Below, piece by piece: positions 27,750 through 36,710 of a DNA stretch of 64,000 nucleotides. The stretch spans positions 148,345-212,344 of the forward strand of contig NZ_JBAGBW010000001.1 in the NCBI RefSeq assembly GCF_039822205.1. Reading direction: 5' to 3'. A program made the translations under genes and the position numbers. Every line of letters starts with the position of its first letter. Within the stretch, counting starts at the first letter, position 1. This stretch comes from Thermodesulfobium sp. 4217-1 (GTDB lineage: Bacteria; Thermodesulfobiota; Thermodesulfobiia; Thermodesulfobiales; Thermodesulfobiaceae). A model generated the notes under the pieces. That model had not been told where the DNA came from. It did not search any database and saw only the letters and a program-made list of their open reading frames with translations.

Positions 27750-29738
27750 ATGACATTGAACCCCATTGAAAATTGTGATGTAAGGAGCATAAGATGTAGA
27801 ATTTTAATTGTAATTATTTTATCCTTTTTAATTCCAGTTTTGTTTTTTGCATGCACCCTTTTTATCCAGTATCAGGATTTTAAAAACGATATTTCAAACA
27901 ACCTTGGCTCTTCAACTGAAAGGTATAAAAGCACATTAGAGAACTTTATTTCAAGTGAATTCTATAAACTTGAGATGCTTTCATCGCTCGATAGCATAAA
28001 GAGAGCGTCCCCTGAGTCTGAATCTATATTGAGAAATCTAAAGGGCTCTTTTCCCGAAGCTCAAAGTATAGCTTATGTCAATGTATCAGGCCAGATTGAA
28101 TATTCAACGACTAAGATTAAAAATATTTCCGTTGCCGATAGAAGTTATTTTATTAAAGCCATGAAGGGAGAAAAGTCAGTTTCTGGGCTACTCCTTTCAA
28201 GGTTTGACAATGAAAGAGTGATAGTTTTTGCTGTGCCAGTTTTTACTAAGGATAATTTTATAACAGGCGTAGTCATATCCATAATCCCAGTTGAAAATAT
28301 TTATAAGATTATTTCACCGATTAATAGCTCGATAAATGGTTTGGGTTCTCAGGTACGTTTCGCATTAATAGACCAAAATTCAAACGTTATTGTGTCCAAT
28401 CCTAAGTACTCTACTCAGTTTATAGGGAAGGATTTTAAAGCATTTTTTATAAACAATCCTGTTAATTTTTTTAATCTTATCTTTTTTGATCGATGGTTAA
28501 GCAGTGAGACTAAATTAACAACTTCTGGATGGACAATCTACTTCGCCATCTCGTCAAGCGTTTTCTTAAGCCTTGTTAGGTTTACTTTTATTGCTATCTT
28601 TTTTTGTCTTTTAGCTATGATAATGCTGCTTTGGTTTGGATATTTTTTTGTTTACAAAGAATTTGCCAAACCAATTAAAGTTCTTGAAGATATTTTTTAT
28701 AAAGACAGAAGAGATGTTAGAGAGATTTGCTCCATTCAGTCAGACAAGTTTACGCTGGAATTTAAATCGCTATTCGATAACCTCATTAAAATATTGAAAC
28801 AACTAGATCAAAAGGACACTGAACTTGAAGATGTTAATAAAGAGCTAAGATCTGCTGAAAGAAAATATAGAGCCTTAGTTGACAACTCGCTTACTGGAAT
28901 ATTTATGCTCGCTCCTGATTTTACATTTAGGTATGCAAATGTTCAGTTTGCCAGTATTTTTGGCCTCTCTATCGAAGAGCTTTTAGTAAAATCTCCTCTT
29001 GAGCTGTTTACAAAAGATGGTCAAGAGGCGATAAGATCTGTCGTTACCGAAGAAGGCATGGTAATTGGCGATCGATTTCATTCAATCGTTACAGGAAATC
29101 ATAAAGATGGCAGTTTAATATATTTAGAAGTGCTCTTGACATATCTTCTTGATGACGAGGGTATATATTTATTCGGTACCGCTGCTGACGTTTCTGACAA
29201 GGTGGAATACCAGAGAAATCTTGAATTTTTGAGCTATAGGGATTCGCTTACCGGGATATATAACAGGAGATTTTTTGAAGAGGAATTAGCGAAGCTTAGC
29301 ATTTCAAAACTAAAAAGAAAAATTGCAATAGTCGTAGTAGATATCGACTGTTTGAAATGGGCAAACGATAGAATAGGACACGCAGAGGGCGACAATTTGA
29401 TAATTCGTACTGCCCACTTGCTGGACGGCATTTTCAAAGAGATTGGTCGCGTGTGTAGGATAGGCGGAGATGAATTTGCGGCTGTTTGTACCGATTATAG
29501 AAGCGATGAGCTAAACGCTGCTATTGACAAATTAAAAAATAATATAGGGTTGGCTGAAGGTGAGCATGTCCCGCTGTATATGTCTTTTGGCTTGGCATTT
29601 GGCCACGTGCCTGGAGACGATTTGCAGGATATCTTCAGAAGAGCTGACGACGAAATGTACATAGACAAAGGGTCTCATCATGAGGCTGTATACAATATAC
29701 TGAAGACCTATGCCAAAGAGCGGGGATTTGAGTCTTAG
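27750..29738 (+). CDS. Cache-PAS-GGDEF diguanylate cyclase
   Basis: A 662-residue membrane sensor. It has a membrane segment at about 16-40, an extracytoplasmic dCache-like domain (to about 270), a second segment at about 275-302, a PAS domain (about 373-490) and a GGDEF domain. The catalytic signature is intact (CRIGGDEFAAVC). The position of the allosteric RxxD site reads KEIG, so product inhibition through an I-site is not expected. It closes the motility cluster and converges with the MFS gene, overlapping by 4 bp. It may make the c-di-GMP sensed by the PilZ protein at 10552. Confidence 0.88.
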   Translation: MTLNPIENCDVRSIRCRILIVIILSFLIPVLFFACTLFIQYQDFKNDISNNLGSSTERYKSTLENFISSEFYKLEMLSSLDSIKRASPESESILRNLKGSFPEAQSIAYVNVSGQIEYSTTKIKNISVADRSYFIKAMKGEKSVSGLLLSRFDNERVIVFAVPVFTKDNFITGVVISIIPVENIYKIISPINSSINGLGSQVRFALIDQNSNVIVSNPKYSTQFIGKDFKAFFINNPVNFFNLIFFDRWLSSETKLTTSGWTIYFAISSSVFLSLVRFTFIAIFFCLLAMIMLLWFGYFFVYKEFAKPIKVLEDIFYKDRRDVREICSIQSDKFTLEFKSLFDNLIKILKQLDQKDTELEDVNKELRSAERKYRALVDNSLTGIFMLAPDFTFRYANVQFASIFGLSIEELLVKSPLELFTKDGQEAIRSVVTEEGMVIGDRFHSIVTGNHKDGSLIYLEVLLTYLLDDEGIYLFGTAADVSDKVEYQRNLEFLSYRDSLTGIYNRRFFEEELAKLSISKLKRKIAIVVVDIDCLKWANDRIGHAEGDNLIIRTAHLLDGIFKEIGRVCRIGGDEFAAVCTDYRSDELNAAIDKLKNNIGLAEGEHVPLYMSFGLAFGHVPGDDLQDIFRRADDEMYIDKGSHHEAVYNILKTYAKERGFES

Positions 29739-30877
29739 TCTTTGGGCAGGCAAAAAGATAATGGGATGGCTATTAAGGGTATTATAGCTATAACGTAAAA
29801 TGCAGAAATTAATCCATAGCTGTCTGCTAAAACTCCCAACAAGGGTGCGATTATTCCGCCCACGCTAACAGCAAGGCCAATAGTTACCCCTGATGCCAAG
29901 CCCATGCTGTTTGGAAGATATTTTTGACCAAGGACTACCATCGGGCTAAACGCCATATATACTGCAAAACCTATGGGCACTAACAGCGCCATTGCTAAGG
30001 TTTGATTGTTTATAAAAGGAAATGCAAGAAGGGCTGGCAATAGGACAATGAATCCAAATCTAACTATATTGACGTATCCAATCCTGTCAGCTAAATTGCC
30101 ACCTAGTACTGTTCCTATCGCACCCATTAGAAAGAATATTGCCAGTGCAATACTGCCTTCGGTTTGAGAAGAGTGATAGTAGTTTATCCACAAAAGAGGA
30201 ATAAAGGTATTTAGACCAAAAAATATACTTGATCTACAGAACACAATGCCAGTAAGGATTGAAAAAGCACTAATTTGGTTTTTTGTATTTTTTGCCCAGG
30301 CAGTTTTTGTTTCCTTTGGGCTTTTAAGTATCTTGTCAAAAAACGGAATGTGAGGTATAAACAGGATAGCCATAAAAAGGCTTAATATGAGCAGAATAAT
30401 TGTGGCATGAAATCCAAAATGCAGTATTGCTATTGTGGCAATGATTGGTCCAAGAGCGTAGCCACCATTACCACCAAGCGCGAATAAAGAAAGCCCACTT
30501 GCCTTTTTGCTGCCTGCAAGCTTATTGGCCAAGAGAGCCCCTTCTGGGTGAAACATCGCAACCCCCAAACCGCTTATTGATATAATGCAAAACAATATTG
30601 TATAATTTGGAATATAACCAGAAAAGCCAATGCCAAGGCCAGCTAAAAATATTCCAGCTATCATCATCCAGGCTCTTGCATGTTTGTCTGCCATTATTCC
30701 AAATATTGGTTGGACTACAGAGGACAAAAAATTTGCAGCAAAAATGAGACCAGCAGCTTGAGCGTAATTTAAACCGTGCTCTGTAATCATAAAGGGCAGC
30801 AGGGCTGGCAAAGCACCCTGATTTAGGTCGGTAAAAAGATGACCCATTGTTAACAAAAATAAATATTTATAATTCAT
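29735..30877 (-). CDS. MFS transporter (fosmidomycin-resistance Fsr-like)
   Basis: A 380-residue, roughly 12-segment major facilitator. The N-terminus GHLFTDLNQGALPALLPFMI, the loop GIMADKHARAWMM and the segment GLGVAMFHPEGALLANKLAG resemble the Fsr-type branch. The substrate cannot be told from sequence. It is a single gene with a GGAGG site, convergent with and overlapping the GGDEF gene end. A 187-bp gap separates it from the MORN gene on the other strand. Confidence 0.82.
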   Translation of the reverse strand: MNYKYLFLLTMGHLFTDLNQGALPALLPFMITEHGLNYAQAAGLIFAANFLSSVVQPIFGIMADKHARAWMMIAGIFLAGLGIGFSGYIPNYTILFCIISISGLGVAMFHPEGALLANKLAGSKKASGLSLFALGGNGGYALGPIIATIAILHFGFHATIILLILSLFMAILFIPHIPFFDKILKSPKETKTAWAKNTKNQISAFSILTGIVFCRSSIFFGLNTFIPLLWINYYHSSQTEGSIALAIFFLMGAIGTVLGGNLADRIGYVNIVRFGFIVLLPALLAFPFINNQTLAMALLVPIGFAVYMAFSPMVVLGQKYLPNSMGLASGVTIGLAVSVGGIIAPLLGVLADSYGLISAFYVIAIIPLIAIPLSFCLPKD

Positions 30878-31064
30878 TTAAAACCTCCAGAAGTGTAACT
30901 GGTTTTTTTGATATTTTATAGTATTATACAGTTTATTTCAAAAACTTTTTATATGTCAAACTTTTTATTTAGTATCGCCCAAAAATTTGTTATACTAAAA
31001 ATTCTATATTGTTAGAGCTATCTATGAGGCTTGTATATTATTAGATGTTTGAAAGGAGATAATT

Positions 31065-31775
31065 ATGGGTAAGGATTCCAGCGACAAGATTGTATTTGAA
31101 AATGGAGCAATCTACGAGGGCGATATTTTAAATGGAGAGCCACACGGAAGAGGCATTATGAATTATGTTGATGGTACTGTATACGAAGGCGATTTCGTTC
31201 AAGGCAAGAGGAATGGCAGAGGGAAGATTGCATGGCTTACAGGCGATGAGTACGAGGGAGACTGGAAAAACGACAGGATAAGCGGATATGGGAATTTTTC
31301 TTTTCACGATGGGCGACAGTATGTTGGAGAATGGAAGGATGACAAGGAAAATGGTTATGGCAGGCTTAGCTTTCCTGATGGACGTTATTACGAGGGCGAC
31401 TGGATTGATGGCAAGAAGCAGGGAAAGGGCGAGTTTGCCTGGCCTGACGGCACCTTTTATTTAGGAGAATTTTATCAGGACCATTTTAACGGTCAGGGTC
31501 TATTTTGCCAGGCTGACGGCACGAGATTCGCTGGCACATTTAATATGAACAGAACGGAAGGCAGGGTCGTAGTTACATATTCTGATGGTTCATGGTATGC
31601 AGGTGGCTATCTTAATGGCAAAAGACATGGATTTGGTGTTCTGGTATTGCCAGATATGACGAGATATGTGGGTGGGTGGAAAGAAGATTTAAAACATGGT
31701 GAGGGCAAACTTGTCACTCCTGATGGTAAATCTGAAGATGGAGTTTGGGCAGAGGACGAAATTGTAGAAAAATAA
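31065..31775 (+). CDS. Cytoplasmic MORN-repeat protein
   Basis: A 236-residue protein made almost wholly of MORN repeats, about nine units with the pattern YEGDWKNDRISGYGNFSF, at roughly 23-residue spacing. No signal peptide or catalytic domain is visible. MORN repeats form extended beta sheets and bind lipids or partner proteins; the function here is unknown. It is a single gene with an AAAGGAG site before the ATG, lying between an MFS gene and cooC. A second, secreted MORN protein is encoded at 37654. Confidence 0.85.
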   Translation: MGKDSSDKIVFENGAIYEGDILNGEPHGRGIMNYVDGTVYEGDFVQGKRNGRGKIAWLTGDEYEGDWKNDRISGYGNFSFHDGRQYVGEWKDDKENGYGRLSFPDGRYYEGDWIDGKKQGKGEFAWPDGTFYLGEFYQDHFNGQGLFCQADGTRFAGTFNMNRTEGRVVVTYSDGSWYAGGYLNGKRHGFGVLVLPDMTRYVGGWKEDLKHGEGKLVTPDGKSEDGVWAEDEIVEK

Positions 31776-31918
31776 GCTCTATCTATATCCTTAATTTTTT
31801 ACTATTTATTATGTTTATGAATACATAACAATTCTTAATTCATAATATGTTTAATTATCGATTTGTTTGATTTATAATCTAAGTTAGCGTTTAGGATTTG
31901 CCCAAAGGAGGGTAAATA

Positions 31919-32665
31919 GTGAAAATAGCTGTAGCGGGCAAAGGTGGTGTAGGTAAGACCACTGTTTGTGCTTGGTTTGCTGACTTTCTTTCAAGGCAGG
32001 GGAAGGACGTCCTCTTGATAGATGCTGATTCAAACGCAACATTGGGTCTGGCTTTGGGGTTTTCTGAAGGTCAATTGCCTGTCCCTATATCTGAAGAGCT
32101 AGAGTTAATTAATTCCAGAGTGGGGAGCGGGATTATAAACCTAAATCCAAAAGTAGAAGACATTCCTGAAAGATACTCTGTCAAAAAAGAAAATATTAAG
32201 TTATTGGTCCTTGGGGGGATAAAAGCTGCAGGTAGCGGTTGCTCTTGCAATGCCAATGCATTCTTAAAAGCCCTTCTCGCGCACGTAGTGCTCGAGAGAG
32301 ACGAAATAATTTTGGTAGATCTGGAGGGGGGAATAGAACATTTAGGCAGAGGTACAGTAGAGGGGATGGATGCCTTGATAGTTGTTAGCGAGCCAACCTT
32401 AGTTAGCTTTAAAACAGCTAAGAACATTTCTTCAATGGCGACCGAGCTTGGTCTGACAAAAAGAATTCTTATTTTCAATAAATCAGATAAAGATAATTTC
32501 GACTTTAATGGCTATAGCAATTTTGACAATATTAATTTCATTGATTATCTGCCAGATCTTGTAAGGATGGGCATGTCAAATCCATGTATTTTGGACATTG
32601 AACAGAGAAAGATATGCGATCCTATTTTTTCTGATATATTTAAATTTTTGAATAAGGAGGACTAA
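31919..32665 (+). CDS. cooC: CO dehydrogenase nickel-insertion ATPase CooC
   Basis: MinD/NifH-like ATPase that supports nickel insertion into the C-cluster of CODH. The 248-residue protein has the deviant Walker A GKGGVGKTT (7-15), DADSN for switch function, and the metal-binding CXC as C108 and C110 in GSGCSCNANA. Start is GTG at 31919 behind AAAGGAGGG. It is one base upstream of cooS. A TATAAT hexamer at 31873-31878 may be the operon's -10 element. Confidence 0.93.
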   Translation: MKIAVAGKGGVGKTTVCAWFADFLSRQGKDVLLIDADSNATLGLALGFSEGQLPVPISEELELINSRVGSGIINLNPKVEDIPERYSVKKENIKLLVLGGIKAAGSGCSCNANAFLKALLAHVVLERDEIILVDLEGGIEHLGRGTVEGMDALIVVSEPTLVSFKTAKNISSMATELGLTKRILIFNKSDKDNFDFNGYSNFDNINFIDYLPDLVRMGMSNPCILDIEQRKICDPIFSDIFKFLNKED

Positions 32666-32666
32666 A

Positions 32667-34550
32667 ATGGCACGAAGCCAGGATGAGATCGAAGAGCTAA
32701 GTATTTGTAAGGATGCTCAGATTATGATCGAAAAGGCCGAAAAGGACGGGGTTGTAACTGTTTGGGATAGGTTTAAAGCCCAGCAACCACAGTGTACATT
32801 TTGTAAACAGGGACTTTCATGTAGAAATTGTACTATGGGACCCTGTAGGATAGTACCTGGTAAGGAAAAAAGCCTTGGCGTGTGCGGCGCAAATGCAGAT
32901 ACCATTGTAGCAAGGAACTTCGGTAGGGGTGTTGCGGCTGGCGCTGCGGCCCATTCTGATCATGGAAGGGATCTACTCGAAACCCTTGATGCAGTTGCAA
33001 ACTCAGAAACACAAAGCTATGAGATTAGAGATGTAGATAAGCTTCTAAGGATAGCCAAGGAATTGGGCATTAATACAGAGGGAAAAGAGACCTTGCAAGT
33101 AGCAAAGGATCTATCCAGCACTCTTTTTGATGAGTTTGGCATAAAGAAGGGCAATATTGGTTTTGCTATGAGGGCACCAGAATCAAGGAGAAAGCTCTGG
33201 GAATCCCTGACTATATCACCAAGAGGCATTGATCGCGAAGTGGTAGAGATGATGCACAGAACTCATATGGGCGTAGATCAGGATCCCGTAAGCTTGCTTT
33301 TGCATTCCGCAAGAGTATCGCTTTCTGATGGTTGGGGCGGTTCAATGGTTGCAACAGAGCTATCTGACATCCTTTTTGGTACCCCTAAGCCCGTAGAGTC
33401 TAAGGTTAACCTGGGGGTTCTTAAGCAAGATGAGGTAAATATACTCGTTCATGGACACAGTCCTATAGTTTCTGAAGCAGTCTTGACAGCAGTTAGAGAC
33501 AAAAATAATATTGAGAGTGCAAAGGCTGCGGGTGCAAATGGTATAAATTTAGCTGGTCTTTGCTGCACTGGCAACGAGCTTTTGATGAGACAAGGCATAC
33601 CGATGGCTGGGAATCACCTTATGACAGAGCTGGCTATCGCTACTGGTGCCGTAGAATTAGTCATAGTAGATTATCAGTGTATAATGCCAGGCTTGATACC
33701 CGCAATGAATTGTTATCATACTAAAATGATTACTACCTCTCCAAAGGCGAAATTCCCGGGGGCCGAGCACGTAGAGTTTAGCGTAAAGAACGCTCGAACT
33801 CAGGCGCAAAAGCTCGTTGAAATGGCAATTGAGCTCTATAAGAAGAGGGATAAAAACAGAGTTTTGATTCCTGTTGAGCCAGTTCCAATGATGAGCGGTT
33901 TTTCAAACGAGGCAATATTGGAGGCTTTAGGTGGCTCTCTTACACCTCTTCTGGATGCTATAAAATCAGGAAAGATAAGAGGAGTAGCAGGGCTTGTTGG
34001 ATGCAATAATCCGAGAAGAAAACACGATTATTGTCATGTAACCCTTACAAAAGAGTTGATAAAGAATGACATTCTGGTTTTAGGAACGGGCTGTTCTGCT
34101 GTAGCTATGGGCAAGGCAGGACTTTATATGCCAGAAGCAGCATCCCTTGCTGGTCCTGGTTTGAGCTCAGTTTGCAAGGCTCTTAATATACCCCCTGCAC
34201 TTCATGTGGGAAGCTGTGTAGACAATTCAAGAATATTGCATCTTTGCGGTTTGGTGGCAAAAGAGCTTGGCGTCGATATCTCTGATCTCCCTGTGGCAGG
34301 ATCAGCGCCTGAATGGTATTCAGAAAAGGCACTCTCTATCGGACTGTATTTTGTAGCAAGCGGCGTTTATACTGTCTTGGGAGTGACTCCAAACATTACT
34401 GGCAGCAAACTCGTCACAGACCTGGCACTTGATGGCCTGACCAACGTAGTGGGCGCCTGTTTTGCTGTAGAAACGGATCCGCATAAGATGGCAGAACTGA
34501 TGATTAATCATATAAACAAGAAGAGAAAGAAGCTTAATCTCCCTGTATAA
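32667..34550 (+). CDS. cooS: Anaerobic carbon monoxide dehydrogenase catalytic subunit CooS
   Basis: Ni-Fe CODH interconverting CO and CO2, 627 residues. The N-terminus carries D-cluster cysteines C43 and C46 (PQCTFC, CX2C spacing) and B-cluster cysteines C52, C55, C60 and C73. C-cluster ligands are recognisable in GHSPIVSEAV, LCCTGNELL, GCNNPRRKHDYC, GTGCSAVAMGKAG and HVGSCVDNSRI. The CX2C spacing resembles the Desulfovibrio vulgaris type rather than CX7C. No cooF, hydrogenase or acetyl-CoA synthase gene is adjacent. A strong terminator follows. Confidence 0.96.
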   Translation: MARSQDEIEELSICKDAQIMIEKAEKDGVVTVWDRFKAQQPQCTFCKQGLSCRNCTMGPCRIVPGKEKSLGVCGANADTIVARNFGRGVAAGAAAHSDHGRDLLETLDAVANSETQSYEIRDVDKLLRIAKELGINTEGKETLQVAKDLSSTLFDEFGIKKGNIGFAMRAPESRRKLWESLTISPRGIDREVVEMMHRTHMGVDQDPVSLLLHSARVSLSDGWGGSMVATELSDILFGTPKPVESKVNLGVLKQDEVNILVHGHSPIVSEAVLTAVRDKNNIESAKAAGANGINLAGLCCTGNELLMRQGIPMAGNHLMTELAIATGAVELVIVDYQCIMPGLIPAMNCYHTKMITTSPKAKFPGAEHVEFSVKNARTQAQKLVEMAIELYKKRDKNRVLIPVEPVPMMSGFSNEAILEALGGSLTPLLDAIKSGKIRGVAGLVGCNNPRRKHDYCHVTLTKELIKNDILVLGTGCSAVAMGKAGLYMPEAASLAGPGLSSVCKALNIPPALHVGSCVDNSRILHLCGLVAKELGVDISDLPVAGSAPEWYSEKALSIGLYFVASGVYTVLGVTPNITGSKLVTDLALDGLTNVVGACFAVETDPHKMAELMINHINKKRKKLNLPV

Positions 34551-34560
34551 AATTATATAA

Positions 34561-34585
34561 AGGGCCGCTTCGGCGGCCCTTTATT
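34561..34585 (+). terminator. Rho-independent terminator after cooS
   Basis: A perfect 8-bp stem AGGGCCGC/GCGGCCCT closed by a TTCG tetraloop (34561-34580) followed by TTTATT. It stands 10 bp after the cooS stop and is by far the most GC-rich element in its surroundings. It should end the cooC-cooS transcript. Confidence 0.93.
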
Positions 34586-34600
34586 ATGTTTTAATAATAA

Positions 34601-34616
34601 AGTTTATAAATAAACT
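34601..34616. repeat. Short palindrome upstream of MOSC gene
   Basis: AGTTTAT and ATAAACT form a perfect 7-bp inverted repeat with a 2-bp centre, between the cooS terminator and the MOSC gene start at 34637. It could be an operator for the MOSC-ade pair, but AT-rich palindromes of this length are common here. Confidence 0.35.
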
Positions 34617-34636
34617 ATAATTTAAGGAGATGAATT

Positions 34637-35071
34637 ATGGGGACAATATTGTCTATTAATGTTAGCAAGAACAAGGGTGAAGTTAAAAAACCAGTTAATG
34701 AAGCTTTATTGGTAAATGATTTTGGAATTGAGGGCGATGCACATTTTGGTTTTGGTCACAGGCAGGTTAGCCTTTTAAGCATATTTAGTCTGGATAGAGC
34801 TAGAGAAAAACATAAGGACTTGAGTTTTGGAGATTTTGCAGAAAATTTTACTGTTGATATAGATCTAAGCACACTTACAATAGGAACAAAATTGAAATTG
34901 GGCAATTCTATAATATCTATTAGTCAAATTGGAAAAGAGTGTCACACAAAGTGTGCAGTTTACGAAAAAACAGGCGACTGTATAATGCCCAAAGAAGGCT
35001 ATTTTGCCTCGGTAGAAGAAGGGGGAATTGTTAGGGTTGGTGATACAATTGAAGTTATAAAAATTGAATAA
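34637..35071 (+). CDS. MOSC domain protein
   Basis: A 144-residue stand-alone MOSC (molybdenum cofactor sulfurase C-terminal) domain. Family features are GIEGDAHFGFGHRQVSLLS, a conserved cysteine region (IGKECHTKCAVYEKTGDCIMPKEG) and the end GGIVRVGDTIEV. Such small proteins are linked to sulfur handling for molybdenum enzymes, but no substrate is known for this one. It is followed by adenine deaminase with a 16-bp gap to the preferred start. Confidence 0.88.
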   Translation: MGTILSINVSKNKGEVKKPVNEALLVNDFGIEGDAHFGFGHRQVSLLSIFSLDRAREKHKDLSFGDFAENFTVDIDLSTLTIGTKLKLGNSIISISQIGKECHTKCAVYEKTGDCIMPKEGYFASVEEGGIVRVGDTIEVIKIE

Positions 35072-35087
35072 TCTGAAAGGGAGCCTT

Positions 35088-36710
35088 ATGTTTGACGTTG
35101 CAATTAATAACTGTTTTATACCTGACTTTGAAAAAAATATATTTACAAAAACCTCTGTTGGTATTAGAGACAATCTAATTTCGTATATAGGCGAAAAAAA
35201 TATTGAGGCAAAAGTAGTAATTGAAGCTGAAAACAAAATACTTTCTCCAGGCTTAATTGACGGACACTGTCACATAGAAAGCTCAATGCTTCCTCCTTCA
35301 ATTTTTGGGAATCTGGTTTCAAGATTTGGCACTCTATATGTAGTCTCAGATAATCATGAGATTGCTAATATTTTTGGGGTAAAGGGAATCAGACTGTTTA
35401 TGAAGGATGCAAAGAGCTCTTTGTCAAAGATCTTTTTTGCCATACCATCAAGCGTTCCTGCTACAAGGTTTGTGAAATCTGGCTCAAAGATCACTGCTAA
35501 GGATATTAAGAAGCTAATAGAGGAGCCCGATGTAATCTCTATAGGAGAGATGATGAACGTATATGGGGTTATAAATGACGATGAGCCTTATAAGTCAATT
35601 CTTGATCTTGCAAAAGAGAAAAATATTTTAATCAATGGTCACTTTCCTTATAGGGATAGTGAAATGTTAAAAAAATACATTTCAAAAGGCATCTCAGATG
35701 ACCACGAAAGCGAGACCTATGACGATCTAAAAAGCAAGATAGATGCAGGTATGTTCGTGTTTATCAGAGAGGGCAGCGCTGAGGCTATGCAAGATTTGGC
35801 CTATAGAGTAATTTCAGAATATCCTGATAAAGTGGGTTTTTGCACTGATGATAAGAGCGTTGTCGATCTTAAAAGGACTGGTAGCGTAATATTTAATCTT
35901 AGAAAGGCTGTAACATTGGGTATAGATCCAATTCTGGCACTAAGGGCTGCAACTTATAACACTCTCAATCATTATGGCTTAAATATGTACTCTCAAGTCA
36001 AAGAGGGCAGTTTCGCCAACCTTGTTTTATTTAAGGATTTTAAAGAATTTGAAATTTGTAAGGTAATAGTTAACGGTAAAATAATAGAAAACTTTAATAC
36101 AAAGAAAAAAAGATTTTCAAAAGCATTCTTTAACTCCTTTAGAGTAAACAGAGATGAAATTGTAATACCTGAGATAGATGAAAGAATAAGATCACTGTGT
36201 ATTGTTGCAAAGGACAAGAGCCTTATCACAGAACTGTTTTCTACCGAGAAAGACGAATTTGATATAGCAGAAGATATCCTAAAGTTGGTAGTGATATCAA
36301 GATATGAGAAAAATAAAGGCTCAGCGTGTAAGATTAAGGGTTTTGGCTTAAAAAGAGGGGCTGTTGCAACGTCAATCTCTCACGATTGTCACAACGTTAT
36401 ATGTGTAGGAGCAGATGATTTATCTATCAAAAAGGCCGTTGAGAGGGTTTTCGACTTAAAAGGAGGGCTTGTCTATTTTGATGGAGAATATTTCACACAA
36501 GTAGGGCTGCCTCTGGCCGGTATACTGTCAGACTCAGACGAAGACAATCTAATTTCTGAATTGGATAAGTTAAATGATGCTGTTAGAAAAAATGGCTCTG
36601 AGTTAAGCGATCCGTTTGGCACGTTAAGCTTTATGGCGCTTGAAGTAATTGGCCATGTAAAGCTCACTGTCAATGGGCTGTTTAATGTCGATAAGTTTGA
36701 GTTTATTTAA
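35088..36710 (+). CDS. ade: Adenine deaminase
   Basis: Hydrolyses adenine to hypoxanthine and ammonia in purine salvage. The 540-residue amidohydrolase has the metal-site motif GLIDGHCHIESSML, then VVSDNHEIANIFG, NGHFPYRDSE, SDDHESETYDDLKSK and GFCTDDKS, plus the C-terminal Ade domain (TSISHDCHNVICVG, GGLVYFDGE). I choose ATG 35088 behind AAAGGGAG; an in-frame TTG at 35064 would overlap the MOSC gene. The end converges with the next gene, overlapping by 8 bp. Confidence 0.93.
   Translation: MFDVAINNCFIPDFEKNIFTKTSVGIRDNLISYIGEKNIEAKVVIEAENKILSPGLIDGHCHIESSMLPPSIFGNLVSRFGTLYVVSDNHEIANIFGVKGIRLFMKDAKSSLSKIFFAIPSSVPATRFVKSGSKITAKDIKKLIEEPDVISIGEMMNVYGVINDDEPYKSILDLAKEKNILINGHFPYRDSEMLKKYISKGISDDHESETYDDLKSKIDAGMFVFIREGSAEAMQDLAYRVISEYPDKVGFCTDDKSVVDLKRTGSVIFNLRKAVTLGIDPILALRAATYNTLNHYGLNMYSQVKEGSFANLVLFKDFKEFEICKVIVNGKIIENFNTKKKRFSKAFFNSFRVNRDEIVIPEIDERIRSLCIVAKDKSLITELFSTEKDEFDIAEDILKLVVISRYEKNKGSACKIKGFGLKRGAVATSISHDCHNVICVGADDLSIKKAVERVFDLKGGLVYFDGEYFTQVGLPLAGILSDSDEDNLISELDKLNDAVRKNGSELSDPFGTLSFMALEVIGHVKLTVNGLFNVDKFEFI

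Noticed and set aside
31065-31775. DNA-level tandem repeat or CRISPR-like array in the MORN gene
   Set aside because: Repetition is at protein level with diverged codons; no identical direct repeats with unique spacers occur here or elsewhere in the window.
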